A DNA stretch of 64,000 nt from Sphingomonas spermidinifaciens (GCF_002351485.1 NZ_NWMW01000002.1:744001-808000), one strand, 5' to 3'. Positions 33,177 through 42,319 are shown, counted from the first letter of the stretch. The notes: generated from the sequence alone by a model not told the origin. A program made the numbers and translations.

Positions 33177-34777
33177 CCCTGATCCGCAATCCTATCCTGC
33201 CGGGCTTCAACCCCGACCCGTCGATCGTGCGCGTCGGCGAGGATTTCTACATCGCCACCTCGACCTTCGAATGGTTTCCCGGCGTGCAGATCCATCACAG
33301 CCGCGACCTTCAGCACTGGCGGCTGGCGAGCCGGCCGTTGATGCGTCCCGCGCAGCTCGACATGCGCGGCGATCCCGATTCGTGCGGGGTGTGGGCGCCC
33401 GACCTCTCGCATGCGCATGGCCGCTTCTGGCTCGTCTATACCGACGTCAAGCGTTACGGCACGACGACGGTCGACGGCGCGACGGGCGTGTCGCTGCGCG
33501 ATTTCCGAAACTACCTCGTCACCTGCGAGACGGTGGACGGCGAGTGGTCGGACCCCGTCTTCCTCAACGGCAGCGGGTTCGATCCCGCGCTGTTCCACGA
33601 CGACGACGGGCGGACGTGGCTCGTCAACATGCTCTGGGACCATCGCCCCGGCCACGGCCGTTTCGCCGGGATCGTCGTGCAGGAGTTCGACCACTCTGCA
33701 GGGCGGTTGGTGGGCGAACCCCGCAATATCTTCCCCGGCACCGACCGCGGCTTCACCGAAGCCCCGCACCTCTACAAGCATGACGGCTGGTACCATCTGC
33801 TCGTGGCCGAGGGGGGCACCGGCTGGAACCATGCCGCGGTGATGGCGCGCTCGCGCGATCTGTTCGGGCCGTATGAGGTGCATCCGGATGGCGCGGTGCT
33901 GACCGCGAACGGCCGGCGCGAGGGGGCGTTGACGCGCGCGGGGCATGCCGACCTCGTCCACCTCGCCGACGGGACGCCGTGGATGGCCTATCTCTGCGGT
34001 CGCCCGGTCGCGTCGAGCGAGCGCTGCATCCTGGGGCGCGAGACCGCGATCCAGCCGATGGTCTGGGGCGAGGACGGCTGGCTGCGCACGGTGGCGGGCG
34101 ATGGCGAGCCCGATCCGGCACCGCCCGCGCCGCTGCCCCCCGCGCCGTGGGACGAGCCCGAGTGGGACGGCGGCTTCGACGGCCCCGACCTGCCGCAGCC
34201 GCTGCAATGGCTGCGCAGCCCGTATCCGGAGCGATTGCTCAGCCTGACCGAGCGGCCGGGCTTCCTGCGCCTGTATGGCCGCGACACGGTGGGCAGCCTG
34301 TTCGAGCAGGCGCTGGTCGCGCGGCGGCAGACCGACTTTCGCTATCGAGCCGAGACGCGGCTCGAGTTCGAGCCGCGCGACTTTCAGGCGGCGGCGGGGC
34401 TGATCTGCTACTATAACAGCACCAAGTTCCATTACCTCCACGTCAGCCGCGACGGCGACGCGCGCGTGCTCCAGCGGATGACCGCCAATCCCGAGGACGG
34501 CGCGATCGAGATGGTCTTGCTGGGCGAGTTGCCTGACGGCCCGATCGAGCTGGCGGTCGAGGTCGATGGCGTGGCGCTCCGCTTCTTCTGGCGCGCGGAC
34601 GGGGCCGAGTGGCAGGCGGCGGGCGAGCCGCTCGACGCCAGCATCCTGTCGGACGAGGCGACGCTGCCGGGGCTGCCCAACTTCACCGGCACGTTCGTGG
34701 CGATGGCGTGCCAGGACATGAGCGGGCGGGGCACGCCGGCGGACTTTGCGTGGTTCCGGTATGCGGGGCGGGGGTAG
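33173..34777 (+). CDS. Glycoside hydrolase family 43 (beta-xylosidase/arabinofuranosidase)
   Basis: A 534-residue two-domain enzyme without a signal peptide, so probably cytoplasmic. The N-terminal five-bladed propeller carries the GH43 acids: Asp15 (GFNPDPSI) as base, Asp137 (SGFDPALF) as modulator and Glu196 (FTEAPHLYK) as acid. The phrases FYIATSTFEWFPGVQIHHSRDL and the C-terminal beta-sandwich (from about 330, AAGLICYYNSTKFHYLHV) match the beta-xylosidase XynB type. It would release xylose or arabinose from imported oligomers. Translationally coupled to the MFS gene by an ATGA overlap. Confidence 0.94.
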   Translation: MTLIRNPILPGFNPDPSIVRVGEDFYIATSTFEWFPGVQIHHSRDLQHWRLASRPLMRPAQLDMRGDPDSCGVWAPDLSHAHGRFWLVYTDVKRYGTTTVDGATGVSLRDFRNYLVTCETVDGEWSDPVFLNGSGFDPALFHDDDGRTWLVNMLWDHRPGHGRFAGIVVQEFDHSAGRLVGEPRNIFPGTDRGFTEAPHLYKHDGWYHLLVAEGGTGWNHAAVMARSRDLFGPYEVHPDGAVLTANGRREGALTRAGHADLVHLADGTPWMAYLCGRPVASSERCILGRETAIQPMVWGEDGWLRTVAGDGEPDPAPPAPLPPAPWDEPEWDGGFDGPDLPQPLQWLRSPYPERLLSLTERPGFLRLYGRDTVGSLFEQALVARRQTDFRYRAETRLEFEPRDFQAAAGLICYYNSTKFHYLHVSRDGDARVLQRMTANPEDGAIEMVLLGELPDGPIELAVEVDGVALRFFWRADGAEWQAAGEPLDASILSDEATLPGLPNFTGTFVAMACQDMSGRGTPADFAWFRYAGRG

Positions 34778-34819
34778 GGGCGGTGTATCATAGAATCTAA
34801 AATGTCGGCTTTGGGCAGG

Positions 34820-35119
34820 TTAGGTGCCGTCCGGATTCATCCGGAAATCGTGCCCACACTTGGAGCAGATTGCGTCGGGGATAGGGGTGCCTGCTATGCC
34901 CAGCGGTCCCCAGTTTGGACCAATCGTGTAGGGAGATTTCCCGAATTTGGGGCAAGCGATCGTCAGCCCTAGAAACACCTGCAAGGCGAATCCAGCAGCG
35001 AAGACGAGCTAGCCTTTCATGACATGGTCTTCGTCGGCGACGAAGAACCAAACCACTCCCACGAGAACCAGCATGAGTGGGAGGGACATGACGAAGGAAT
35101 ATGCTCGTATGCGAACCAT
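34820..35119 (-). pseudogene. Small membrane protein with zinc-ribbon-like tail, broken by one amber codon
   Basis: Reading leftward from ATG 35119 gives 36 codons (MVRIRAYSFVMSLPLMLVLV, then GVVWFFVADEDHVMKG), a TAG at 35009-35011, then 62 further in-frame codons to TAA at 34820. The second part continues logically: a membrane segment LVFAAGFALQVFLGLTIA, then CPKFGKSPYTIGPNWGP and a closing CSKCGHDF. The tail resembles a zinc ribbon CxxC...CxxC in which one cysteine is now Phe (CPKF). No frameshift is needed. One point mutation, plus the Cys loss, suggests recent inactivation. No ribosome site is clear. The rest of the gap 34778-35187 holds only relic-like fragments. Confidence 0.65.
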
Positions 35120-35187
35120 GCGTTTGCTTACATGAGGTAGCTCATGTTCGCTATTGGACGAAAGCCGACTTCGCAAAAGTAGCCACC

Positions 35188-36243
35188 TCAGCCCCGCGGC
35201 CCCGCCACCGACTGCCGCTCGACAATCTCGTGGTCGAGGATGCAGTCGCCCGGCTCGCCATGCCCCAGCAGGCGCGCCAGTGCTTCCGCCGCCAGCCGAT
35301 GCACCGGCTGGTGGATCGTCGTCAGCGGCGGCCAGAGCGTGACCGCGGCGGTGGTGTCGTCGAAGCCCGCGACCGACAGCTCGCCCGGCACGTCGAGGTG
35401 GCGGCGGTGCGCGACCGAGACGACGGCGGCGGCCATGTCGTCGTTGCTCGCGAAGATCGCGGTCGGCGGGTTGTCGGCGGCCAGCAGCTGCTCGCCTGCC
35501 GCGAGGCCCGAGGCATAGCTGAAATCGCCCTGCGCGACCCGAACCTCGACTCCGCCCGCCTCGCGCACCGCGGCATAGAAGCCGGCCATGCGCTCGGCGC
35601 TCGCCGCCTGGTCCGGGTTGCCGAGGATGAAGCCGAGCCGGCGATGGCCGAGCGCCAGCAGGTGCCGCGTCATCTCGTACGCCGCCAGCCGGTCGTCGAT
35701 CCGCACGCAGGTCGCGCCCGCCACGCCGTGCGCACCGACCGCCGCGATCGGCACGCCCGCCGCGCGCAGGATCGACAGGACGGGCAGCGCCTCACCGAGG
35801 GGCGGCGTCACGACGACGCCCGCGAGGCCCGAGGCGACCAGCTCCTCGATCGCGGGCAAGGGGGGCGGGTGGCCGTTCTCGCCGCGCAGCAGGATCAGGC
35901 GCGCGCCGCGGGTCGAGGCTTCCTCGAACACGCCGGTCAGGAACTCGCTCATGAACGCGCGACTGGGATTGGAATAAAGGACACCGACACGCAGCTCGGT
36001 CGAGGTGACGAGGCTGCGCGCGGCGACATTCGGGGTGTAATCGAGCGCTTCGATCGCGCGCTGGACGGCGGCGCGCGTCTCTGCGGCGACGCCGCTCTTG
36101 CCGTTGATGACGCGGCTGACCGTCATTGGCGACACCCCCGCCGCCGCCGCCACGTCGATGATCGTCGCGCCCCGCGCGCCGCGTGCCCCGTTCTTCACGG
36201 ATATAGGTGTATCTTTTGTTGGGCTGGAGCGGAAGCGGGACAC
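35188..36243 (-). CDS. LacI-family transcriptional regulator
   Basis: A 351-residue sugar-responsive repressor. The helix-turn-helix (ATIIDVAAAAGVSPMTVSRV, then INGKSGVAAETRAAV) begins near residue 26 after a short basic lead, with the hinge helix at NVAARSLVTS. The periplasmic-binding-like effector domain follows, with DDMAAAVVSVAHRRHLDVPGELSVAGFDDT. It is encoded beside GH43 and esterase genes and is the likely local regulator; a LacI-type site lies upstream of the MFS/GH43 pair. A later start near residue 25 is possible. Confidence 0.93.
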   Translation of the reverse strand: MSRFRSSPTKDTPISVKNGARGARGATIIDVAAAAGVSPMTVSRVINGKSGVAAETRAAVQRAIEALDYTPNVAARSLVTSTELRVGVLYSNPSRAFMSEFLTGVFEEASTRGARLILLRGENGHPPPLPAIEELVASGLAGVVVTPPLGEALPVLSILRAAGVPIAAVGAHGVAGATCVRIDDRLAAYEMTRHLLALGHRRLGFILGNPDQAASAERMAGFYAAVREAGGVEVRVAQGDFSYASGLAAGEQLLAADNPPTAIFASNDDMAAAVVSVAHRRHLDVPGELSVAGFDDTTAAVTLWPPLTTIHQPVHRLAAEALARLLGHGEPGDCILDHEIVERQSVAGPRG

Positions 36244-36276
36244 ATCTCAAGTCCGTCCCTGACTAAGGCGCCGGCT

Positions 36277-36349
36277 GGGCAGGTCCGTGGGGTCGAAACC
36301 ACCCCACCTCGAACCTGCCCACCCCCGGCCCCTCCGTTCCAGGGAGGGG
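36277..36349. repeat. Nested intergenic palindromes
   Basis: Two stacked structures: outer GGGCAGGT / ACCTGCCC (36277-36284, 36313-36320) around inner GTGGGGT / ACCCCAC (36287-36293, 36301-36307), then CCCCTCC / GGAGGGG (36329-36335, 36343-36349). They fill the gap between two leftward genes. They look like REP-type elements and could also end transcription of the esterase gene. Confidence 0.6.
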
Positions 36350-36359
36350 AGAAGTGCCT

Positions 36360-37292
36360 TCAACGCTTCGGTGCGAGATAGCCGTGCATGCCCATCCAGC
36401 GGGTGAAGGCATCGAACCAGCCGGTGCTGGTCGTCGACTTGGGATACATGCCGAAGCCGTGGCCACCCTGTTCGTAGAGGTGGAACTCGACCGGGCGCTT
36501 GGCCGTGCGCCAGGCGTCGATCAGCCCGTACTGCGGCGAGCCGAACAGCGGATCGTCGGCCGCCAGCGCGACGAACATCGGCGGCGCGTCGGCGGGGGCG
36601 GGCATGGCGTTCAGCGGGCCATAGATGTTGCCGATAAAGGCGGGCTTGGCATCGACCCCGTTCAGCGTCGTCGCCATCGTCAGCATCGCGCCTGCGGAAA
36701 AGCCCACCATGCCGATCCGGTCCGGATCTACACGCCATTCCTTGGCCCGGGACCGGATCAGCGCGAAGGCGGCGCGCGCGTCGTCGATCTGCGGCGCGAG
36801 ATTGGCCATCATCGCCGAGGCGTCCGGCCGGCGCGTGGCGCGAGCGGCACCCGAGAACATCGCCGTCATCGAAGCCTCGAACCCGGCCATGTCGGCGGGC
36901 GTCTGGTTGAGGCGATACTTCAGGACGAAGGCAGCGACCCCCTTTGCATTGAGCGCCTTGGCGACGTCCCAGCCCTCATTCTCCATCGACAGCGTGCGAA
37001 AGCCGCCGCCGGGAGTGACGACCACCGCCGCGCCCGTCGCCTTGGCGGGATCGGGGAGAAACGGGGTCAACGTTGCGACGGTGACGTTGCGCGCGAACAC
37101 GCTGCCATACTGGCTGTGCCAGCTCTCCTTGTTCGGCGCGTTCGGCAGCTCGCCCGTATTCAGCAAGATCGCCGTCGGCTGGGCCGGGATCGGAATCGGC
37201 GTCATCTTGTCGTTTTGGGCGTGAAGCGGTGTGACCGCTAACATCGCGAGGCCTGCCGCCATCAGGCGCAGCTTTCGCCATCCTCCCGTCAT
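36360..37292 (-). CDS. Exported esterase, acetyl-xylan-esterase-like
   Basis: A 310-residue alpha/beta hydrolase with a signal peptide ending PLHAQ. The oxyanion region is VVVTPGGGFRTLSMENEGWD, the nucleophile lies in VGFSAGAM, the acid in ALAADDPLFG and the His in QGGHGFGMYP. This order and wording match the BD-FAE/acetyl-xylan-esterase group that removes acetyl groups from hemicellulose. It fits with the GH43 and receptor genes nearby. AGGAG lies before the ATG inside a TCCTATAGGA palindrome, so a bound protein or the palindrome itself could affect expression. Confidence 0.88.
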   Translation of the reverse strand: MTGGWRKLRLMAAGLAMLAVTPLHAQNDKMTPIPIPAQPTAILLNTGELPNAPNKESWHSQYGSVFARNVTVATLTPFLPDPAKATGAAVVVTPGGGFRTLSMENEGWDVAKALNAKGVAAFVLKYRLNQTPADMAGFEASMTAMFSGAARATRRPDASAMMANLAPQIDDARAAFALIRSRAKEWRVDPDRIGMVGFSAGAMLTMATTLNGVDAKPAFIGNIYGPLNAMPAPADAPPMFVALAADDPLFGSPQYGLIDAWRTAKRPVEFHLYEQGGHGFGMYPKSTTSTGWFDAFTRWMGMHGYLAPKR

Positions 37293-37300
37293 AGTCGCTC

Positions 37301-37310
37301 TCCTATAGGA
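37301..37310. promoter_or_regulatory. TCCTATAGGA palindrome overlapping the esterase ribosome site
   Basis: A perfect 10-base palindrome 8 bases upstream of the start codon, identical to the core of 26827-26838. On the coding strand its end forms part of the AGGAG ribosome site. Confidence 0.45.
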
Positions 37311-37418
37311 TTTGCTCCAATACTCCTACTAAGCGTCCGAATGGATGTCACGCGCGATTGCATTGCCCCAAAGCAATTGCGCGAGAAATTTTGGCGTCCG
37401 GCGCAACGAGGCGGCGGT

Positions 37419-38558
37419 TCAATAGAAGCGCGCCGCGTCGTCCGGGTCGGCGGGCGGGGCATCGGCCGGGGTCATGACGAACTTCACCCGATCGATGCAG
37501 CCGCTCCGCCCTTGCGCACTTGGCTTCAGCCTGGCCATGCGCAGCATCTGCGTTGCCTGACGCCCGAAATCGGCGGTCGGCTCTGCCGCCACGACGGTCA
37601 GGTTGCCGATTTCGCCCCACGGCGCGACGTCGTAGCGGACGATTGCCCAGCCCTCGATCCGGCGGCGGCGATAGGGCTCGGGGAAGGTCAGCGTCGGCGC
37701 CTTTGCCCAATCGCGTCCGTCGGGGCAGGTGGGGGAGGGGGCCGCGACCGCGTCGGGCATCGGCGGCGCGGGGAGCGTGTCGGCGGTACGCCAATAGGGA
37801 TAGACGCAGCCTGTCCGCGCGCCGCCCGAGAAGCGCGAGGCGCGCATCGCCTTCACGGACGCCGCGTCGAGCGCGCGGTTGCCCGTACCCTCGACCGCAC
37901 GGACGCCGGTCGGCTTGCCTGCCGCATCGGTGTCATAGGCGACCAGCGACCAGTCCTGTACCCCCGGGGTTCCCGCAATGTTTCGAAAGTCGGGCATGGC
38001 CCGCATCAGCGCGCCGGGCCGCGGTCGGTCGGCGCAGTTGCCCGCCGGGCGGATTCGATCCCAGCCCTCGCGCGGCAGCCGGCCCGACCGCGGGTTGATC
38101 GTGTAAGAGACGAGCTCGGCCACCGGCGCCTCGCCAAGTGGCGTCGAGACCGGCGAATAGGTGATCGAACAATCGCGGCGTGCGGCGGCCGGGAAGCGGC
38201 TTGCGGCGAGGGCAGGGAGCAGGTCGTCCGGATGATAGCGATAGCCGCCCGGCGCCCGATCGATCGAGACCGGCCGGCCGTCGGCGGCGATGGCGAAGCG
38301 AAGCTCGACCGGTGCCTGCGTCGCGGGACCAGAGCCGTAACGGAGCGTGTTTCCCGGCCGCCGGATCGGCGCGGCTTCGACGGGTCCGTCGGCGCAGCGA
38401 ACCGGTCCCGGGACCCAGCGAAGAAGCTCCGGGTCGGGGCGGGGCGGCGTGGCGCCGTCCTGGATGGGCGGCGGCACTGGCGGTGCGGGCGGCGCAACAG
38501 GTACGGCCTGCCCGACTGCGAGGGTGGCAGTCATGGCGACAATGACTGGATTTGACAC
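37419..38558 (-). CDS. Exported protein with repeated TonB-C-like domains, hypothetical
   Basis: A 379-residue protein with a short hydrophobic leader (MTATLAVGQAVPVAPPAPP) and a Pro-rich segment, so probably periplasmic. Three regions of about 90 residues each resemble the TonB C-terminal fold (for example EGWAIVRYDVAPWGEIGNLTVVAAEP and the spaced pair WSLVAYDTDAAGKP / VRAVEGTGNRALDAASVKAMRAS). Paired cysteines are likely disulfide-bonded. It lacks an obvious TonB membrane anchor. The GTG at 38558 is chosen because GGGAGG precedes it; ATG 38534 is an alternative. Function unknown. Confidence 0.7.
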   Translation of the reverse strand: MSNPVIVAMTATLAVGQAVPVAPPAPPVPPPIQDGATPPRPDPELLRWVPGPVRCADGPVEAAPIRRPGNTLRYGSGPATQAPVELRFAIAADGRPVSIDRAPGGYRYHPDDLLPALAASRFPAAARRDCSITYSPVSTPLGEAPVAELVSYTINPRSGRLPREGWDRIRPAGNCADRPRPGALMRAMPDFRNIAGTPGVQDWSLVAYDTDAAGKPTGVRAVEGTGNRALDAASVKAMRASRFSGGARTGCVYPYWRTADTLPAPPMPDAVAAPSPTCPDGRDWAKAPTLTFPEPYRRRRIEGWAIVRYDVAPWGEIGNLTVVAAEPTADFGRQATQMLRMARLKPSAQGRSGCIDRVKFVMTPADAPPADPDDAARFY

Positions 38559-38631
38559 GCAACCTCCCGATTCGACCTCGGTCGGGCAGGCACGCTAATC
38601 TGCGACTATGTGACTGGCCAGCCGCCCCTTT

Positions 38632-39348
38632 TCAGACGCGGCCCTTGAGCGCCTTCTTGAGGCGGGCATGGGCGCTCGCCTTGATCTGACAGATGCGCGC
38701 GGCGCCCACGCCCACCACCTGGCCGATCTCCTCGAGGTTGAGTTCCTCGACATAATAGAGCTGAATGACGAGCGCCTCACGCTCGGGCAGGTCGGCGATC
38801 GCGCGGGCGAGCGCGTCGCGCGTGCCCGCTTCGGCGAGGGCGGAAAAGGCGTCGGCACTGTCGTCGGCGAACCAGGCGGCCTCGTCCGAATAGACCTCGT
38901 CGATCGAATCGAACCGTACCGCCTCGGCGCTGGCATAGTCGGTGCGCAGCTTCTCGATCGTGACGCCCAGCTTCTCGGCGATCTCCTCCTCGCGCGGGGG
39001 CCGGCCGAGGGTGTGGGTCAGCGCGGCGAGCGTTTCGTGATAGTGCCGCCGCCGTTTCATCGCGCCGCGGGTCAGCGTCGCCTGTCGCCGCAGCTCGTCG
39101 ATCATCGCGCCGCGCACGCGCGTCATCGCGAAGTTGCGGAAGCTCGTCTCGCCCCGATCCTCGAAGCTCCTCGCCGCCTCGACCAGCGCGACCATGCCGA
39201 TCTGAATGAGGTCCTCGACCTCGACCAGGCTGCTCATGCTGCCATGGACGTGCCAGGCGACGCGGCGGACCATCGGCAGCTCGGCGCGGACCTGTGCCTC
39301 GACATCGCGGACTGCGGGCGTGGTCGGGCGATAGGTGAAGAGCGTCAT
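38632..39348 (-). CDS. fliA: Flagellar sigma factor FliA (sigma-28)
   Basis: A 238-residue sigma-28 that directs late flagellar and chemotaxis transcription. Region 2 (VEVEDLIQIGMVALVEAARSFE, then FRNFAMTRVRGAMIDELRR), region 3 and region 4 (LPEREALVIQLYYVEELNLEEIGQVVGV) are complete. ATG 39348 lies 5 bases after the flhA stop, so it is the last gene of the flgM-flgN-transglycosylase-flhA-fliA run. Its anti-sigma factor FlgM is encoded at the head of that same run. Confidence 0.95.
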   Translation of the reverse strand: MTLFTYRPTTPAVRDVEAQVRAELPMVRRVAWHVHGSMSSLVEVEDLIQIGMVALVEAARSFEDRGETSFRNFAMTRVRGAMIDELRRQATLTRGAMKRRRHYHETLAALTHTLGRPPREEEIAEKLGVTIEKLRTDYASAEAVRFDSIDEVYSDEAAWFADDSADAFSALAEAGTRDALARAIADLPEREALVIQLYYVEELNLEEIGQVVGVGAARICQIKASAHARLKKALKGRV

Positions 39349-39353
39349 GTCGT

Positions 39354-41435
39354 TCACGCCGGCAATGCCCCCGGCGCGCCGATCACCGCGACGACCTCGA
39401 CCGCCTTGTCCTCGGGCACTTCGAAGAAGCTCATGACCGGCGTGTCGGGCAGGCAGGAGCGAACGAGCTTCCTGATCGCCAGCCGGATCGAGGGCTGGAC
39501 GACGAGCGCAAAGGGCTTGGCCTCGGCCATCAGCGGCTGGGCCGCATTCTGGAGCGCGTCGACGATACGGCGGCCGAGATCGGGCTCGATCGTGTGGCGG
39601 CGGTGGACGTCGGCGCGCATCGCCTGACCGAGCAGCGCCTCGAGCTGCCCCTCGAGCGTCATCACGCGAAGCGGCTCGCGCACGCCGCACAGTTTCTGGA
39701 CAATGAGCGGGCCGAGCTCGGGACGGATCGCCTCGATCAGTTCCTCGGCATCGAGCGTGCGCTGCGCGGCGACGGCGATGGCGGCGGCGATGCGGCGGAA
39801 CTCCTTGAGCGGGATGTTCTCGGCCAGGAGCCCGCGCAGCACCTGCGTCAGCGTGGTGAGCGGCAGCGGCGCGGGGCAGAGCGCCGCGACGAGCGCGCCG
39901 GCGCGTTCCTTGAGCCCGTCGAGCAGCGACTGCACCTCGTCCGGGCCGAGCAGGTCGGCGGCATGCTGGACGAGCTGGTGGTTGAGGTGCGTGGCGATGA
40001 CGGTGCCGGGATCGACCACGAGGTAGCCCATGCCCGTCGCCGCATCGGCATCGCCCGCGGCGATCCAGGTGGCGTCAAGGCCAAAGGTCGGGTCCTTGGC
40101 GGCCTTGCCGCGCAGTTGCCCCACGCCAGTGCCGGTATTGAGCGCCAGCATCTCGTCGGGGCTCACCTGATCCTCGCCGACGACGACGCCGCCGACGACG
40201 ATGCGATAGGTGAAGGGCGCGAGGTTGATGTCGTCCCGCACGCGCACCTGCGGCACGACGAAGCCGAGGTCCTTGGAAAGCTGGCGGCGGACGCCGGTGA
40301 TCCGGCTCATCAGCGGAGAGCCTTTGCGCTCGTCGACCAGGGGGACGAGGCCGTAGCCGATGTCGAGCATCACCTGCATGCCGTCGGTCACTTCCTCCCA
40401 GCCGATGCGCGACAGGTCGGGCGCGGGCGGCGCGGGTTCGGGCGGGGGCGGGCGGTCGGCGGCCTTTTTGAGGCGCCAGGCGCCGTAGCCAGCGGCGGCG
40501 GCGGCGGGCAGGATGACCAGCGTCGGCATGCCGGGCAGCAACGCGAGCAGGCCGAGGATCGCCGCGACCGGAGTCCAGGTACGGTGCGACGCGAACTGGC
40601 TGCCGATCTGGCCAGACAGGTCGTGGGATGAGGTCACGCGGGTGACGATCGCGGCGGCGGCGATCGACAGCATCAGCGCGGGTATCTGCGCGACGAGCGC
40701 GTCGCCGATCGCCAGCATGATGTAGTGGGAGGCGGCTTCGCTCAGCGACAGCGAATGGCTGGCGACCCCGATGATGACACCGCCGACGATGTTGATCGCG
40801 AGGATGAGGAGGCCGGCGACCGCATCGCCCTTCACGAACTTCGACGAACCGTCCATCGAGCCGTAGAAGTCGGCCTCGGTCGAAACCTCGACGCGGCGCG
40901 CGCGGGCTTCGTCGGGGGTGATGAGGCCGGCGTTGAGGTCGGCGTCGATCGCCATCTGCTTGCCCGGCAGTGCGTCGAGTGTGAAGCGCGCGGAGACTTC
41001 GGATACGCGCCCCGCGCCCTTGGTCACGACGATCATGTTGATGATCATCAGGATCGAAAAGACGAGGATGCCGACGACATAGTCGCCGCCGATCAGGAAG
41101 GTGCCGAACGCCTCGATCACATGGCCGGCCGCCGCGCCGCCTTCGTGCCCGTGCACCAACACCACGCGCGTCGAGGCGACGTTGAGGCCGAGGCGGAAGA
41201 GGGTGACGAACAGGAGGACGGTGGGGAAGGACGAGAAGTCGAGCGGCTTCTGCGCGTTCAGGGCCACCATCAGCACCGCGAGGCTGAGCATGATGTTGGC
41301 GATGAAAAAGACGTCGAGCAGCGCGGCCGGAATTGGCACGACCATCAGCACGACGAGAAGCAGGATCGCGCCCGGCAGCGCCATCGAGCGCGATGCGCCG
41401 GCGAGGCCGCCTTTTGTCAGCGAAGCGAGCATCAC
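39354..41435 (-). CDS. flhA: Flagellar export gate protein FlhA
   Basis: The 693-residue export-gate protein of the flagellar type III system. The N-terminal half has eight membrane segments (PGAILLLVVLMVVPIPAALL and others) with the FHIPEP-region phrases RLGLNVASTRVVL, FVKGDAVAGLLI and GDALVAQIPALMLSIAAAAIVTR. The C-terminal cytoplasmic half holds EVTDGMQVMLDIGYGLVPLV and GVREPLRVMTLEGQLEALLG. Its start overlaps the upstream transglycosylase gene by 4 bases. Confidence 0.97.
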   Translation of the reverse strand: MMLASLTKGGLAGASRSMALPGAILLLVVLMVVPIPAALLDVFFIANIMLSLAVLMVALNAQKPLDFSSFPTVLLFVTLFRLGLNVASTRVVLVHGHEGGAAAGHVIEAFGTFLIGGDYVVGILVFSILMIINMIVVTKGAGRVSEVSARFTLDALPGKQMAIDADLNAGLITPDEARARRVEVSTEADFYGSMDGSSKFVKGDAVAGLLILAINIVGGVIIGVASHSLSLSEAASHYIMLAIGDALVAQIPALMLSIAAAAIVTRVTSSHDLSGQIGSQFASHRTWTPVAAILGLLALLPGMPTLVILPAAAAAGYGAWRLKKAADRPPPPEPAPPAPDLSRIGWEEVTDGMQVMLDIGYGLVPLVDERKGSPLMSRITGVRRQLSKDLGFVVPQVRVRDDINLAPFTYRIVVGGVVVGEDQVSPDEMLALNTGTGVGQLRGKAAKDPTFGLDATWIAAGDADAATGMGYLVVDPGTVIATHLNHQLVQHAADLLGPDEVQSLLDGLKERAGALVAALCPAPLPLTTLTQVLRGLLAENIPLKEFRRIAAAIAVAAQRTLDAEELIEAIRPELGPLIVQKLCGVREPLRVMTLEGQLEALLGQAMRADVHRRHTIEPDLGRRIVDALQNAAQPLMAEAKPFALVVQPSIRLAIRKLVRSCLPDTPVMSFFEVPEDKAVEVVAVIGAPGALPA

Positions 41436-42319
41436 GCCCCCAGATTGGCGAGCATGAGATAAGCGAGACGCGCGGTTTCGGGCGTCGGACGATAGGGACT
41501 GACCCGGTCGCCTTGCCCGCGGGGCTGGCTGCGCACGACATTGAGATTGGCGAGCGTGGTCTCGAGCCAGGCATCGTCGCCGCCCTCCGCCTCACTGCCG
41601 AGGATCACGTCGATGCCGGGCAGGCGCGGCGTCGCTTCAGCCTGCGCGAGCTGGATGCCGCCGGGTATCGCGCGTGCAGCGGTCTCGGTGCCGCGATCGA
41701 GCTTGCCGGCGAAGCGATTGTAGATTTCGGAGAGGCTGCGCGGACGCCCGCCTTCGGCATAGAAGATGCTCGAATTGGCGCGGGCGGCTGCGGGGAACAT
41801 GCCCGCGGCGCTGCGGCCCGGGTTGGCCTGCATCTGGGCGAGGAACTTCTTGGCGCCGCCGATGCCCAGGAAATGCGCCATGTAGAGATCGGTGCCGGTC
41901 GCCTCGCGGCCCAGCATGCCTTCCAGCTCGGCCTTGTTGTCGGCCGCGTGTTCGGCGGCCATCAGGCTGGCGGCGCGCGGGTCGGTGCGCAGACCCAGGA
42001 TCGCCTGGCGCGCATTGGGGTCGGTGACATAATAACGGCCATTGCCGCCGCGCTGGATGCGGTCGGCGGCCCAGCCCATGCCGTGCTCGGCGCCGTGCTC
42101 CTTCATCACGCCCAGCCAGCTCTGCTCGATGAACTGATAGAGGCCGGTGGCCGAAGAGGTGCGCGCACGGGCCCCGGCTCGCATGCCGCTCTCGATCTGC
42201 GCCTGGCCGAGCAGATAGGAGAAGTCGATGCCCGTCCGCCGGCTCGCCTCGGCGATCGCCGAGTGCGGGCTCGATGCCGTCATCGGAATGTCTGCCGCGG
42301 CTGCGGCGCGCATGTTCAT
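41432..42319 (-). CDS. Lytic transglycosylase, probable flagellar peptidoglycan opener
   Basis: A 295-residue SLT-type transglycosylase. The catalytic Glu lies in LGQAQIESGMRAGARA, followed by ATGLYQFIEQSWLGVM and the tail motif YMAHFLGIGGAKKFL. No clear signal peptide is seen, so it may be exported by the flagellar system itself. It lies between flgN-like and flhA genes with a 4-base overlap to flhA. Since the FlgJ encoded in the rod operon has no muramidase domain, this protein is the likely replacement. Confidence 0.88.
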   Translation of the reverse strand: MNMRAAAAADIPMTASSPHSAIAEASRRTGIDFSYLLGQAQIESGMRAGARARTSSATGLYQFIEQSWLGVMKEHGAEHGMGWAADRIQRGGNGRYYVTDPNARQAILGLRTDPRAASLMAAEHAADNKAELEGMLGREATGTDLYMAHFLGIGGAKKFLAQMQANPGRSAAGMFPAAARANSSIFYAEGGRPRSLSEIYNRFAGKLDRGTETAARAIPGGIQLAQAEATPRLPGIDVILGSEAEGGDDAWLETTLANLNVVRSQPRGQGDRVSPYRPTPETARLAYLMLANLGA

